Source: Fontibacterium meridianamericanum (GTDB lineage Bacteria; Pseudomonadota; Alphaproteobacteria; Pelagibacterales; Pelagibacteraceae). Taken from it: DNA of 64,000 nt. Of this stretch, positions 19,211 to 29,119 are shown one piece after another (position 1 is the stretch's first letter; the number at the start of each line of letters is the position of its first letter). The stretch lies in assembly GCA_965235635.1 (NCBI GenBank), contig CBDDYR010000001.1, forward strand, positions 124,001 through 188,000. Direction: 5' to 3'. The translations under genes and the position numbers were made by a program. The notes below the pieces were generated by a model. That model did no database searches, was not told where the DNA came from, and worked only from the letters and a program-made list of their open reading frames with translations.

Positions 19211-19359
19211 TAAATCCCCGTTTGTTTATTTAAGTGATATTAAAATTAATGCAATTTGTGAATTTTTAAAAGATAATTAAAACATAATAAAGTAGCAATT
19301 TATAAGACTTTTTTTCAATTATAATTATCGTCTAAATTGAAATATTAATAAATAAATTA
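19211..19359. promoter_or_regulatory. Divergent promoter region of proteorhodopsin and crt genes
   Basis: 149 bases of nearly pure A/T between the two start codons must carry both promoters. On the minus strand a clear Shine-Dalgarno, CGGGGATTTA, precedes the proteorhodopsin ATG; it is stronger than those of neighbouring genes and fits high expression. On the plus strand no comparable ribosome site precedes crtI. Several -10-like A/T hexamers exist, so I do not assign a particular promoter. Confidence 0.5.
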
Positions 19360-20834
19360 ATGAATAAAGAAGCAATAGTTATAGGTTCTGGTCTTGGAGG
19401 TATTGCATCAGCTATTAGATTGAAAGCTAAAAATTATGATGTCACGTTAATTGAAAAAAATTCTGATTTAGGTGGAAGAGCAAGAACATTTTATAAGAAT
19501 GGATATACTTTTGATGCGGGTCCAACGGTAATAACAGCCCCATATCTAATTAAAGAACTTTTTATACTATTTAAAAAAAATATTAACGATTATGTAAAAA
19601 TTGTCCCATTAAAAACTTGGTACCAATTTGTATTTAGTGATTTATCAAAATTTAATTATACAGATGATCATAAAGAAAATTTATCAGAAATATCAAAATT
19701 TAATTCTACTGACATTGCTGGATTTGAGAAACTATTAAAATTCTCTGAAAAAATATTTAACAAAGGTTATGTAGAATTAGCAGATAAACCATTTTCTAAT
19801 TTTCTTTTCATGTTAAAACAAATACCTTCGTTATTCATACTTAAAAGCTATTTATCAGTATATAAATTTGTATCAAAATTTATAAAAGACGAAAAATTAA
19901 AAAAAGTATTCAGTGTCCATCCGCTTTTAGTTGGTGGAAATCCTTTTTCGACAACTTCAATTTATACATTGATATTATTTCTAGAAAAAAAATGGGGAGT
20001 TCATTATGCTCTTGGGAGGCACGGGAAGAATTGTTTCAGGCACTAGAAAAATTAATGAATGAAATTGGAATTAAAATTATTAAAAATGACGAAGTAGTTA
20101 AAATATTGACAGATAAAAAAGAAATTTGTGGAGTCGTGACTAAAAATAATAAAATAATAAATGCAAAAACTGTTGTTTGTAATGCGGACCCACCTTTTGT
20201 TTATAAATATTTATTAGATCAAAAACAAAATAATATTTTCTTTAAAGAAAAAATAAAAAGAATGAATTATTCAATGGGTTTATTTGTTTATTATTTTGGA
20301 TCTAAAAAAAAATATAATGAAATCCAACATCACACAATTTATTTTGGTGATACTTATAAAGATTTATTAAATAAGATTTTTAATAAAAAAATATTAACCG
20401 ATGATATAAGTTATTATCTTCATAGACCCACCGCTACAGATCCTACTATGGCTCCAAAAGATAAAGATTGTTTTTATGTATTAGTGCCGGTGCCAAATAA
20501 TTTATCTAAGATAAATTGGAATATCGAAGCTGAAAGATTCAAAAAAATAATAATAGAAAAGTTAAGTTCAACTTTATTGCCTAATATTAAAGAAAATATT
20601 GAAAATGATTTTTACATTACGCCCGATTACTTTGAAAAAGAACTTAGAACGCTTCATGGATCAGGATTTTCAATTCAACCTTTGTTTTCACAATCTGCTT
20701 ATTTTAGATTTCATAATAAATCAGAAATATTTAATGGTTTATACTTTGTTGGAGCAGGAACCCATCCAGGAGCTGGTATTCCAGGAGTTTTATCATCAGC
20801 TAAAATTATAGATAAAATTGTGCCCCAAATTTAA
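19360..20834 (+). CDS. crtI: Phytoene desaturase CrtI, two one-base insertions
   Basis: Desaturates phytoene to lycopene with FAD. The first frame starts AIVIGSGLGGIASAIRLKAK and has GGRARTFYKNGYTFDAGPTVI. It stops at 20046, after a stretch where expected Gly-Gly-Thr-Gly-Arg-Ile-Val is found only in a shifted frame. Removing one G near 20014-20016 and one T near 20034-20036 gives LGGTGRIVQALEKLMNEIGI. The gene then continues to 20834 with the C-terminal GLYFVGAGTHPGAGIPGVLSSA. The corrected length is about 490 residues, normal for CrtI. Two errors within 25 bases look like a sequencing problem. Confidence 0.92.
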
Positions 20835-21652
20835 TGAAATTAGAATTTTATATTAGACATTATGGCAAATCTTTTTTTTGGGCAGGAAAATTTCTTAAAA
20901 AAGAAATATTTGCTGACTGCGCAATACTCTATGCGTTTTGTAGAGTAGCTGACGACCTAGTTGATAAAAATAAAAATTCAAAAAGTAAAATTGATAAATT
21001 TATAAAAGAATATTCAAATGTAAAATCTAAAAATATAATTACTAATAAATTTAAAAAAATTAAAAATAAATATAATATTCCAGAAAAATTTATTAATGAT
21101 TTATTTTACGGAATAAAATTAGATACAAAAATTGTAAAAATTAAATCAACAAAAGAAATTATTAAATATTCATATTATGTGGCAGGGACTGTGGGAGCTA
21201 TGATGGCACATATACTTAGTACATCGCATCCTAAAGCAATAAAACATGCCATCGATCTTGGTATTGCTATGCAATTAACTAATATAGCAAGAGATGTATT
21301 AATTGATGCAAAATTAGGAAGAATTTATTTACCGCAAGAATATTTAGATATTAATGTTAGAGCAGAAGATATTGTTAATAAAAAATTTGATCGTAATAAA
21401 TTATTTGCAGCTATAACTAAAATTATTCTTTTATCTGAAAAATTTTACAAAAGTGGCAATGAAGGAATAAAATATCTACCTCGATCAATTAGATATCCAA
21501 TACTTTTGGCCAGTTCATTATATCAGAAAATTGGAATTAAGATTATTAATAGTAATTTTAATAAATATTTTAGTTCGAGAGTATATGTTAGCTTTTTAGA
21601 AAAATTATTTATTACTTTGAAAATATTCTTTATTTTCAATCTTAAATATTAA
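20834..21652 (+). CDS. crtB: Phytoene synthase
   Basis: Condenses two geranylgeranyl diphosphates to phytoene. 272 residues. The first Asp-rich motif is FCRVADDLVDKNK and the second is MQLTNIARDVLIDAKLGRIYLP, the classical squalene/phytoene synthase signatures. The substrate-binding YVAGTVGAMM lies between. The start overlaps the crtI stop by one base (TAATG), implying translational coupling. The gene is intact. Confidence 0.95.
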   Translation: MKLEFYIRHYGKSFFWAGKFLKKEIFADCAILYAFCRVADDLVDKNKNSKSKIDKFIKEYSNVKSKNIITNKFKKIKNKYNIPEKFINDLFYGIKLDTKIVKIKSTKEIIKYSYYVAGTVGAMMAHILSTSHPKAIKHAIDLGIAMQLTNIARDVLIDAKLGRIYLPQEYLDINVRAEDIVNKKFDRNKLFAAITKIILLSEKFYKSGNEGIKYLPRSIRYPILLASSLYQKIGIKIINSNFNKYFSSRVYVSFLEKLFITLKIFFIFNLKY

Positions 21653-21666
21653 ATTAATAATTTTTG

Positions 21667-22794
21667 ATGAGTAATTACGATTATATAATTATAGGAGCTG
21701 GATGCTCTGGCTTATCTCTTTTATATGAAATGAATAAAAGTGATATTCTAAAAAATAAAACTTGTGCAATTTTTGATAAAAGAAAACAATTTAATAAAGA
21801 TAAAATTTGGTCCTATTGGGATGTTTATGAACATTCATTTTCGGACTGTCTATTAAATAAATGGGACAAAGTAATTATAAAAGATAATGAGGAAATAATT
21901 TTAGACTGCAAAGATTTTAACTACCAATCTGTGGATAGTGAAAAATTTTATAATAAGATATTAAATAGTGTAAGCAGTAACAAAAATATTAATTTTTTTT
22001 TGGATCGTAACATTGATGAAATTAACGAACAAAACGATCAAATAATAATCAAAAGTAATAATGAGATATTTAAGGCAAATCTAGTTTTTGATAGTTCATT
22101 AAAAAACATTAATACTAATGATACCAAGATTTATCAGCACTTTTATGGTTGCGAAGTACATCTAAATGAACCCATAAACCAAAGTAAATACCCAATTCTA
22201 ATGGACTTTAATTGCAACCAAAGTAATTGGACTCACTTTTTTTATACACTGCCTATAAGTGACAAAAAAATATTTATAGAGACAACTTGGATCTCAGATC
22301 AACAAAACTTTACAAAAGATAAATATATTTCGGAAATTAATGAATATATAAAAAAAAATTTAAATTACCAAAAAGAATACACAATTAATTATAATGAAAT
22401 GGGATCCATCCCGATGTTTCATTTCCAGAATATAACTGGTTCTAAAAAAATAATAAAAATTGGCACTTCGGCAAATCTTACAAGGAAAAGCACTGGGTAC
22501 ACTTTTTTAAATATTCAAAAATTCACTAAGGAATTAGTTCAGAAGCTTATTAAAAACCAAATTATTATTAATAATCCAATACAATCAAAATATAACTTTT
22601 TAGACAAAATATTTATTAAAGTATTGCTTGCAGAAAAAGAAAATATGCACAAAATTTTTTTTAGACTTTTTAAAAAAAATAAAGCAATAGATATTATTAA
22701 CTTCTTATCTAATCAAAGTAATTTTTTTCAAGATTTAAAAATAATTTTAAGTATGCCGAAATTAATTTTTATTAAAAAGTTATTAAACTTTTAA
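21667..22794 (+). CDS. crtY: Lycopene beta-cyclase
   Basis: Cyclises both ends of lycopene to beta-carotene. About 375 residues. The N-terminal dinucleotide-binding motif YDYIIIGAGCSGLSLLYEM is followed by KIWSYWDVYEHSF, family-typical aromatic residues and SIPMFHF, then IGTSANLTRKSTGYTFLNIQ (the ST-GY-F motif of CrtY). A TTG in frame just upstream (21664) is possible, but the ATG at 21667 is preferred. It is placed between crtB and blh as in other proteorhodopsin-linked retinal operons. Confidence 0.9.
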   Translation: MSNYDYIIIGAGCSGLSLLYEMNKSDILKNKTCAIFDKRKQFNKDKIWSYWDVYEHSFSDCLLNKWDKVIIKDNEEIILDCKDFNYQSVDSEKFYNKILNSVSSNKNINFFLDRNIDEINEQNDQIIIKSNNEIFKANLVFDSSLKNINTNDTKIYQHFYGCEVHLNEPINQSKYPILMDFNCNQSNWTHFFYTLPISDKKIFIETTWISDQQNFTKDKYISEINEYIKKNLNYQKEYTINYNEMGSIPMFHFQNITGSKKIIKIGTSANLTRKSTGYTFLNIQKFTKELVQKLIKNQIIINNPIQSKYNFLDKIFIKVLLAEKENMHKIFFRLFKKNKAIDIINFLSNQSNFFQDLKIILSMPKLIFIKKLLNF

Positions 22795-22797
22795 TCC

Positions 22798-23729
22798 ATG
22801 AATTATAATTTAAAGAAAAATCTTAATAGCATTAATATTTATTTTTTATTTTTAATTTCTATTTTAGCAATAATTAATTTTTTTTTAGAAATACCTTCTG
22901 AATATAAATATTTTTTTTGTTTTTTATTAATTGCAACAGTTGGAGTATCACATGGGGCTTATGATGGTAAAAAAGGTGAGAAGCTATTTTATAACAAATT
23001 TAAAAATTGGCGTTTTATTTTTTATTTTACTTATTTTACATTAGCTATCTTTGTTTTGATCATTTGGTATATAAGCCCATTAGTTGCACTAATAACTTTT
23101 CTAATTGTATCTTCTTTGCATTTTGGAAAGGAAGATTTAGAAATTTATTTAAATAAAAAATACAAACATCATCTGCTAATTTATTTTTTAAAAGGTTCAT
23201 TAATTATACTGCTTCCATTATTTTTTAATTTTGAAAAAACTAATTTAATTTTTAATACAATACTTTTTTCAAAAAACTATGTGATGTTGTCAAATAATAA
23301 CGTAAAGTTTATTTTAATAATAAATTTATCTATACAAATTTTATTTTATTTATTTATTTTTCTAAAAAAAAAATTAAAAAGAAATGATTTAATTGCAATT
23401 ATATTTGAAATTTATTTAATCGTTATTACATTTTATTTATTTAATCCAATCGTCGCATTTACATTATATTTTTGTTTCATGCATTCTCTTAAAAATATTC
23501 TTCATATTTCTAATGAACTTGATCCAAAATTATTTAAAGGATTAAAAATATTTCTCAAGCAGTCATTATTTTTAACTTTGCTGACTTTTTTCATTTTATT
23601 TTTTTGTTTAATTTTTTTAATTAATTTTAACCTTTTTTGAAAATGTCAGCTGAAAAAATTATCTTTATTGGTTTAGCTTCTTTAACGCTTCCTCATATAA
23701 TCTTGCACTATTTTTCAGAAAATTATTAA
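22798..23729 (+). CDS. blh: Beta-carotene 15,15'-dioxygenase Blh, C-terminus in shifted frame
   Basis: Cleaves beta-carotene into two retinals, supplying the proteorhodopsin chromophore. Multi-pass membrane protein: VGVSHGAYDGKKGEKLFYNK and SSLHFGKEDLEIYL carry the conserved metal-binding histidines, and FCFMHSLKNILHISNELDPK another. The frame stops at 23640, but adding one T in the T6 run just before it continues as LKMSAEKIIFIGLASLTLPHII and stops at 23729. The Leu-Pro-His is a conserved Blh C-terminal histidine. Corrected length is about 310 residues. The shift is probably an error, since it would remove a metal ligand. Confidence 0.88.
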
Positions 23730-23800
23730 AATTGTTAGCTTTGAAAGTGCTTAACTTTTGGTTTACAATAAATTTTACTTAATAATTTTTAGGAAAAAAA

Positions 23801-25696
23801 TTGAGTAATAAATACGAAAATTTATACAAAGCATCAATCATAGATCCTGAAAAATTTTGGGACGAAGCTGCAAAAGACGTTAAATGGTTTTCGCCTTATA
23901 AAAAAGTTTTAGATAGATCTAACCCTCCTTTTTATCGTTGGTTCCCTGAGGGAAAAATTAATACTTGTTATAATGCAATCGATAGGCACGTCGAGGAAGG
24001 AAATGGATCTCGTAAGGCTATTATTTATGATAGCCCAGTTACTTCAAAAAAAATTTCATTTAGTTACTCTGAAGCAAAAAAAATAATCTCAACTTTTGCA
24101 GGAGCGCTAAAAGAATTTGGAATAAAAAAAGGGGATCGTATCATTATTTATATGCCAATGATCCCAGAGGCAGTTTTTGCTATGCTAGCTTGTGCAAGAA
24201 TAGGAGCTGTTCATTCGGTTGTTTTTGGTGGTTTTGCAGCAAATGAACTTGCGGCAAGAATTAATGACTCTGAAGCAAAGTTAATTATTTCTGCATCTTG
24301 TGGTTTTGAACCTGGAAGAACTGTTCAATACAAACCACTCTTAGATGAAGCTATAAGACTTGCAACTATTAAACCAAAAAAATGCGTAATATTTCAAAGA
24401 GAAAATAATTCTGTTGAATTAGGAGATAACGATATTAGTTGGCAAAATTTTATTAAGAATGCAAAAGAAGTTGACTGTGAACACATGAATGCAAATGACC
24501 CCTCTTATATTCTTTACACTTCTGGGACAACAGGAACTCCTAAAGGAATTGTTAGAGACATTGGGGGTCATATCGTTGCTTTAAAATGGTCAATGAAAAA
24601 TATTTATAATATTAACCCTGGCGATGTTTGGTGGTCTGCGAGTGATATTGGTTGGGTAGTAGGTCACTCCTATATTGTTTACGGACCATTGTTTCATGGT
24701 TGTACAACAATAATATATGAAGGAAAACCTGTTGGCACTCCAGATGCGGGTTCTTTTTGGAGAGTAATATCAGAACATAAAGTTAAATCATTATTTACTG
24801 CACCTACCGCTTTTAGAGCTATAAAAAAAGAAGATCCTGAGGGAAAATTTTTTAAAAAATATGATTTATCAAAATTTGAAATATTATTTTTAGCAGGGGA
24901 AAGAGCTGATCCAGATACAATTAAATGGGCTGAAAACTTATTAAAAAAACCTGTAATAGATCATTGGTGGCAAACCGAAACTGGCTGGGCAATTAGCGCT
25001 AATTGTGCAGGTCTTGGTTTGTTTGAGACCAAATATGGCTCTGCAGGTAAAGCAGTTCCTGGTTATAACATTCAAATTTTAAAACCTGATGGTACGCAAG
25101 CTAAATCATCAGAAATGGGCGATGTAGTAGTTAAATTGCCTCTTCCTCCAGGAACCTTTCCGACATTATGGAAGGCAGACAAAAGATATAAAGAAAACTA
25201 CATGGATCCTTATAAAGGTTATTACAAAACTTACGATGCCGGACACATTGATGAAAATGGATATGTATGGATTATGTCTAGAACTGACGACATTATTAAC
25301 GTTGCAGGACATAGACTTTCAACGGGATCAATGGAAGAAATATTATCAGAAAATACTAGTGTTGCAGAATGCGCCGTACTTGGAATTGCCGACAATTTAA
25401 AAGGACAAATACCTCTTGGTTTAATTGTTTTAAAATCTGGGGTAACAAAAAAACCTGAAGATATTTCAAAAGAGTGTATTCAAATGATCAGAGATAAAAT
25501 TGGGCCTGTGGCAGCTTTTAAAAGTATAGTCGTTGTAAAAAGACTTCCAAAAACAAGATCTGGAAAAATTTTAAGAGGAACAGTTAGTAAAATAGCAGAT
25601 CAAGTTCCTTATAAAATGCCTGCAACAATTGATGATCCTGTTATTTTAGATGAAATAAAATCTTCTTTAATTGAAGCTGGAATAATAAAAAATTAA
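23801..25696 (+). CDS. prpE: Propionyl/acetyl-CoA synthetase (PrpE-type)
   Basis: AMP-forming acyl-CoA synthetase of 631 residues, using ATP, CoA and a short-chain acid. DPEKFWDEAA, SNPPFYRWFPEGKIN and CYNAIDRHVE at the N-terminus match propionyl-CoA synthetase rather than AcsA. The ATP motif is YTSGTTGTPKG, followed by WWSASDIGWVVGHSYIVY and DHWWQTETGW. The adenylation lysine lies in KTRSGKILRGT near the C-terminus. The start is TTG, supported by an AGGA ribosome site a few bases upstream. It converges with the dihydroorotase gene, overlapping by four bases. Confidence 0.9.
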   Translation: MSNKYENLYKASIIDPEKFWDEAAKDVKWFSPYKKVLDRSNPPFYRWFPEGKINTCYNAIDRHVEEGNGSRKAIIYDSPVTSKKISFSYSEAKKIISTFAGALKEFGIKKGDRIIIYMPMIPEAVFAMLACARIGAVHSVVFGGFAANELAARINDSEAKLIISASCGFEPGRTVQYKPLLDEAIRLATIKPKKCVIFQRENNSVELGDNDISWQNFIKNAKEVDCEHMNANDPSYILYTSGTTGTPKGIVRDIGGHIVALKWSMKNIYNINPGDVWWSASDIGWVVGHSYIVYGPLFHGCTTIIYEGKPVGTPDAGSFWRVISEHKVKSLFTAPTAFRAIKKEDPEGKFFKKYDLSKFEILFLAGERADPDTIKWAENLLKKPVIDHWWQTETGWAISANCAGLGLFETKYGSAGKAVPGYNIQILKPDGTQAKSSEMGDVVVKLPLPPGTFPTLWKADKRYKENYMDPYKGYYKTYDAGHIDENGYVWIMSRTDDIINVAGHRLSTGSMEEILSENTSVAECAVLGIADNLKGQIPLGLIVLKSGVTKKPEDISKECIQMIRDKIGPVAAFKSIVVVKRLPKTRSGKILRGTVSKIADQVPYKMPATIDDPVILDEIKSSLIEAGIIKN

Positions 25697-27006
25697 AATT
25701 CTAAAGGTTCTCCAAATTTATTATCAACTATTTTTTTATCCCAAGAAGCAACTTTACCGTTAACGATAGTTCCAACTGGAAAACCTTTTACCGTCTTATT
25801 ATTAAATGGTGTCCATCCACATCGACTTGCAATCCAATCATTAGTAATTTTAAAAGTTAAATTCATATCAATGATGGTAAGATCTGCATAATAACCTTCC
25901 TTAATCTCTCCTCTTTTTTTTATATTAAAAATTTTACAAGGATTAATACTTAACAATTCAACTAATCTTTGAAATGTAAGTTTTTTATTATTCACATGAT
26001 CTAACATAATAGGAAGCATAGTCTGAACGCCAGTCAAACCAGAGGGGCTATCTGGATATGATTTTTGTTTTTCCTTTAATGTATGTGGAGCATGATCTGA
26101 TCCGAGTACATCAATAGTACCATCTAATAACCGCTTCCATAAAACAACTTGGTGATCTTTTGTTCTAATGGGAGGATTCATTTGCGCTAAAGTTCCAAGT
26201 TCCTCATAACAATCAGGTGCAAATAAAGTTAAGAATTGTGGTGTTGTTTCAACGGTTACATATTTTTTATTATTTGCTAAAAAATCTATCTCCTCTTTAC
26301 AAGACACATGTAAAATATGTATTCTTTTTTTATGTTTATTTGCAAAACCAACTACTTTTTTAGTAGAAGTCATTGCAACTTCAGAGTCTCTCCAAACAGG
26401 ATGAGTCTTAACATTCCCTTTTTCAATTAAAATCTTTTTCTTTTGCAATAAATCATCATCTTCAGAATGAATTGAAACAATTCTTGGGCTTATTCTGATA
26501 ACTTCTTCAATAGCTTCATCTTTTTTTACAAGTAATGTTCCAGTAGAGGAACCAACGAACATTTTGATTCCGCAGCATCCCTCTAAATCTGCTGTTTGCT
26601 TTATCAGTTCGAAGTTATTTTCTGTAGCTCCAAAATAAAATGCATAATTACAATACATTCGATTTTTTGCCCTATCTAGTTTTTCTTGAAATCTTTCAAA
26701 GTTATCTGTTGTTGGATTTGTATTTGGCATTTCAAAAATAGAAGTTATTCCTCCTAAAATTGCAGCCTTACTCCCGCTCTCTAAATCCTCTTTATCTGGA
26801 TTTCCGGGTTCTCTAAAATGAACCTGTGTATCAATAGCACCTGGAATAATTGTAAGTCCCTTTGCATCCAAAATTTTATTTGCGCCATTGTCGATTGAGC
26901 CTATTTTAATAATTTTATTATTTTTAATTCCAATATCAGTTTGAGTAAGATTGTTATTTATAAAACAGTTGCCGTTTTTTATAATTAAATCATATATATT
27001 GGACAT
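25693..27006 (-). CDS. pyrC: Dihydroorotase
   Basis: Pyrimidine pathway enzyme closing carbamoyl-aspartate to dihydroorotate. 437-residue amidohydrolase of the long type. The N-terminal metal motif reads IDTQVHFREPG. The first His of the usual HxH is replaced by Gln; I recall the same IDxQVHFREPG form in other alphaproteobacterial homologues, so this is not taken as loss of function. The second metal site HILHVSCKEE and the Asp in DVLGSDHAPHTLKEK are present, as is GLTGVQTMLPIML. It is not next to pyrB here. Confidence 0.87.
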   Translation of the reverse strand: MSNIYDLIIKNGNCFINNNLTQTDIGIKNNKIIKIGSIDNGANKILDAKGLTIIPGAIDTQVHFREPGNPDKEDLESGSKAAILGGITSIFEMPNTNPTTDNFERFQEKLDRAKNRMYCNYAFYFGATENNFELIKQTADLEGCCGIKMFVGSSTGTLLVKKDEAIEEVIRISPRIVSIHSEDDDLLQKKKILIEKGNVKTHPVWRDSEVAMTSTKKVVGFANKHKKRIHILHVSCKEEIDFLANNKKYVTVETTPQFLTLFAPDCYEELGTLAQMNPPIRTKDHQVVLWKRLLDGTIDVLGSDHAPHTLKEKQKSYPDSPSGLTGVQTMLPIMLDHVNNKKLTFQRLVELLSINPCKIFNIKKRGEIKEGYYADLTIIDMNLTFKITNDWIASRCGWTPFNNKTVKGFPVGTIVNGKVASWDKKIVDNKFGEPLEF

Positions 27007-27044
27007 CTAAAATTTAATACACCAAAGCAGATAAACGTACAATA

Positions 27045-27929
27045 ATGGAAACGGATAAAGCTTACATAACTTCAAAAGGTTTTATAAGTATTAGCGGAGA
27101 AGATAGTACTGAATTCATTCAAAATATTATTTCTAATGATATTAAAAAAGTAACAGATAATAACTGCATATTCACCTCATTATTAACTCCTCAAGGAAAA
27201 TTTTTATTCGAATTTATTATTTTAAAAAAAAAAAATATTTTTTTTATTGAATGTAATAATGAGTTAATAAAAGAATTATTTGATAAGCTCCACAATTACA
27301 AATTAAGATCTAAGGTTGAGATAAAAATTGAAAATAATTTAATAAGTGTCGATATTCCTTTTGAAAAATTTATAAGTCTTAATGTTAATAAGCTTAATTT
27401 AATTAATTATAAAAATTATATAATTTTTGAAGATCCACGAATAAAAAAAACTTTAGCAAGAGCAATTGTAGAACAATCTAAAATTAAAGAATTTTTAAAT
27501 GACTTACATATAAAACTATCAAATGAAAAAAATTTATTAGAAAAAAAATTATTCAATCTCGGTATTCCATGCAAAGATATTCAAAAATTACAAAATCAAT
27601 TATTTGCTCTTGAGGCTAACTTTCTTGAACTAAATGGAATTGATCAAAAAAAAGGATGTTATATTGGTCAAGAAAACACAGCTCGAATGCATTTAAAAAA
27701 CAAGGTTAATAAAAGATTATTCGCACTACAAATAATAAATGGAAAAGTTAAAGAAGGTCAAAAAGTTAATTTAAATAATGAAGAGATTGGAAAAATCTTG
27801 ATAGATGATTTATTTCCATTTGCACTAATCAAAATTAATAATGAAAATAAAAATTTAATTATTGATAAAGATTTAAAGACAGAAACGGGATTTATAAAAA
27901 TAAACATCCCAAACTGGATGACTATCTAA
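27045..27929 (+). CDS. ygfZ: Folate-binding protein YgfZ (GcvT-like), Fe-S enzyme maintenance
   Basis: 294 residues. The family signature KKGCYIGQENTARMHLKNKV (with the conserved Cys) is at about residues 202-221. The N-terminus shows GFISISGEDSTEFIQNIISN. YgfZ/IBA57 proteins bind tetrahydrofolate and help assemble or repair certain [4Fe-4S] enzymes. It is divergent from pyrC and precedes tRNA-Leu. NadA, a [4Fe-4S] enzyme, is encoded just downstream; any link is only suggestive. Confidence 0.88.
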   Translation: METDKAYITSKGFISISGEDSTEFIQNIISNDIKKVTDNNCIFTSLLTPQGKFLFEFIILKKKNIFFIECNNELIKELFDKLHNYKLRSKVEIKIENNLISVDIPFEKFISLNVNKLNLINYKNYIIFEDPRIKKTLARAIVEQSKIKEFLNDLHIKLSNEKNLLEKKLFNLGIPCKDIQKLQNQLFALEANFLELNGIDQKKGCYIGQENTARMHLKNKVNKRLFALQIINGKVKEGQKVNLNNEEIGKILIDDLFPFALIKINNENKNLIIDKDLKTETGFIKINIPNWMTI

Positions 27930-27934
27930 TTAAA

Positions 27935-28020
27935 TGGTGCGGTCAGAGAGACTTGAACTCTCAATGGATTACTCCACTTGGCCCTCAACCAAGCTTGTCT
28001 ACCAATTCCAACATGACCGC
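27935..28020 (-). tRNA. tRNA-Leu (anticodon GAG)
   Basis: An 86-base tRNA on the minus strand with encoded CCA. The acceptor stem is GCGGTCA paired to TGACCGC, followed by A and CCA. The anticodon arm CTTGG-TTGAGGG-CCAAG gives anticodon GAG. There is a long variable arm (TGGAGTAATCCA), as expected for leucine tRNA, and the T loop reads GTTCAAGTC. All stems pair. Confidence 0.96.
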
Positions 28021-28102
28021 AAATAGCGTCCTTTTAACTAATTTAAATATTAATTTTACTATAATAACTTAGTCAATTATCATTAATAAATTATAAAAAT
28101 TT

Positions 28103-29119
28103 ATGAGTTCTCAATTAGAATTTACAAAAGAAATTGAAAAAAATACATCTGGTGTTTACCAAAAAATAAAGTCTGTGGTGCCTAAATTAGAATGGCCACT
28201 ATTTGCTCCTTATATTTATAAAATTAATGAATTAAAAAAAAAGAAGAATGCAGTTATTTTAGCGCATAACTATCAAACACCAGAAATTTATCATGGTGTC
28301 GCTGATATTATTGGTGACTCGTTAACTTTAGCCATTGAAGCTGGAAAAACTAAAGCAGATATTATTATTATGGCAGGCGTTCACTTTATGGCTGAGACCG
28401 CAAAAATTATGTCTCCTAATAAAAAAGTTCTTATTCCAGATATGAATGCTGGTTGTTCCCTCGCTGAATCTATTAACGCAGAAGATGTTAGAAAATTAAA
28501 AAAAAAATATCCAGGTGTTCCAGTGGTGACTTATGTTAATACATCGGCTGAGGTTAAGGCTGAAACAGATATTTGTTGTACTTCAGCTAATGGTGTAAAA
28601 GTTGTTGAGTCTTTAGGGGTAAAAGAAGTTATATTTTTACCAGATGTCTATCTTGCAAAATACGTTGCATCACAAACAAAAGTTAAAATTATTCCTTGGC
28701 ATGGAAAATGTATGGTTCATGAACAATTTACTGCTGAAGAATTAAATCAACTTAGAAAAAATTATCCTGACTTAGTAATTGTTTCGCACCCCGAGTGCCC
28801 ACAAGATGTTATTAAAGCTTCTGATTTTACAGGATCTACATCTGGAATGATTCAATATGTTAAAAATAATAAACCTAAGAATGTATTTTTGGTTACAGAA
28901 TGTTCAATGAGTGACAATGTTCAAGTTGAAAATCCTAACACCAATTTTGTTCGACCATGTAATTTATGTCCTCATATGAAAAAAATACAATTACCAAAAA
29001 TCTATGATTGTTTAGTTAATGAAACTAATGAAGTTTTAATTGATAAATCTATTATTGATAGAGCAAAACTTCCTATTGAGCGTATGATAAAAGTGGGTCG
29101 TCAATCTAGTCTTGCTTAA
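28103..29119 (+). CDS. nadA: Quinolinate synthase
   Basis: [4Fe-4S] enzyme joining iminoaspartate and dihydroxyacetone phosphate into quinolinate for NAD synthesis. 338 residues. AVILAHNYQTPEIYHGVAD is the substrate region. Cluster-ligand cysteines are visible in PDMNAGCSLAES, in VTECSMSDNV and in the C-terminal RPCNLCPHMKK. First gene of a tight nadA-nadB-nadC operon: its stop overlaps the nadB start by one base (TAATG). Confidence 0.96.
   Translation: MSSQLEFTKEIEKNTSGVYQKIKSVVPKLEWPLFAPYIYKINELKKKKNAVILAHNYQTPEIYHGVADIIGDSLTLAIEAGKTKADIIIMAGVHFMAETAKIMSPNKKVLIPDMNAGCSLAESINAEDVRKLKKKYPGVPVVTYVNTSAEVKAETDICCTSANGVKVVESLGVKEVIFLPDVYLAKYVASQTKVKIIPWHGKCMVHEQFTAEELNQLRKNYPDLVIVSHPECPQDVIKASDFTGSTSGMIQYVKNNKPKNVFLVTECSMSDNVQVENPNTNFVRPCNLCPHMKKIQLPKIYDCLVNETNEVLIDKSIIDRAKLPIERMIKVGRQSSLA

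Noticed and set aside
19992..20834. A second, independent CrtI-like gene
   Set aside because: It is the C-terminal half of the same crtI, separated only by two single-base insertions.
25693..27006. Dihydroorotase judged inactive because of QxH instead of HxH
   Set aside because: I recall this IDxQVHFREPG form in many alphaproteobacterial homologues; other catalytic residues are intact.
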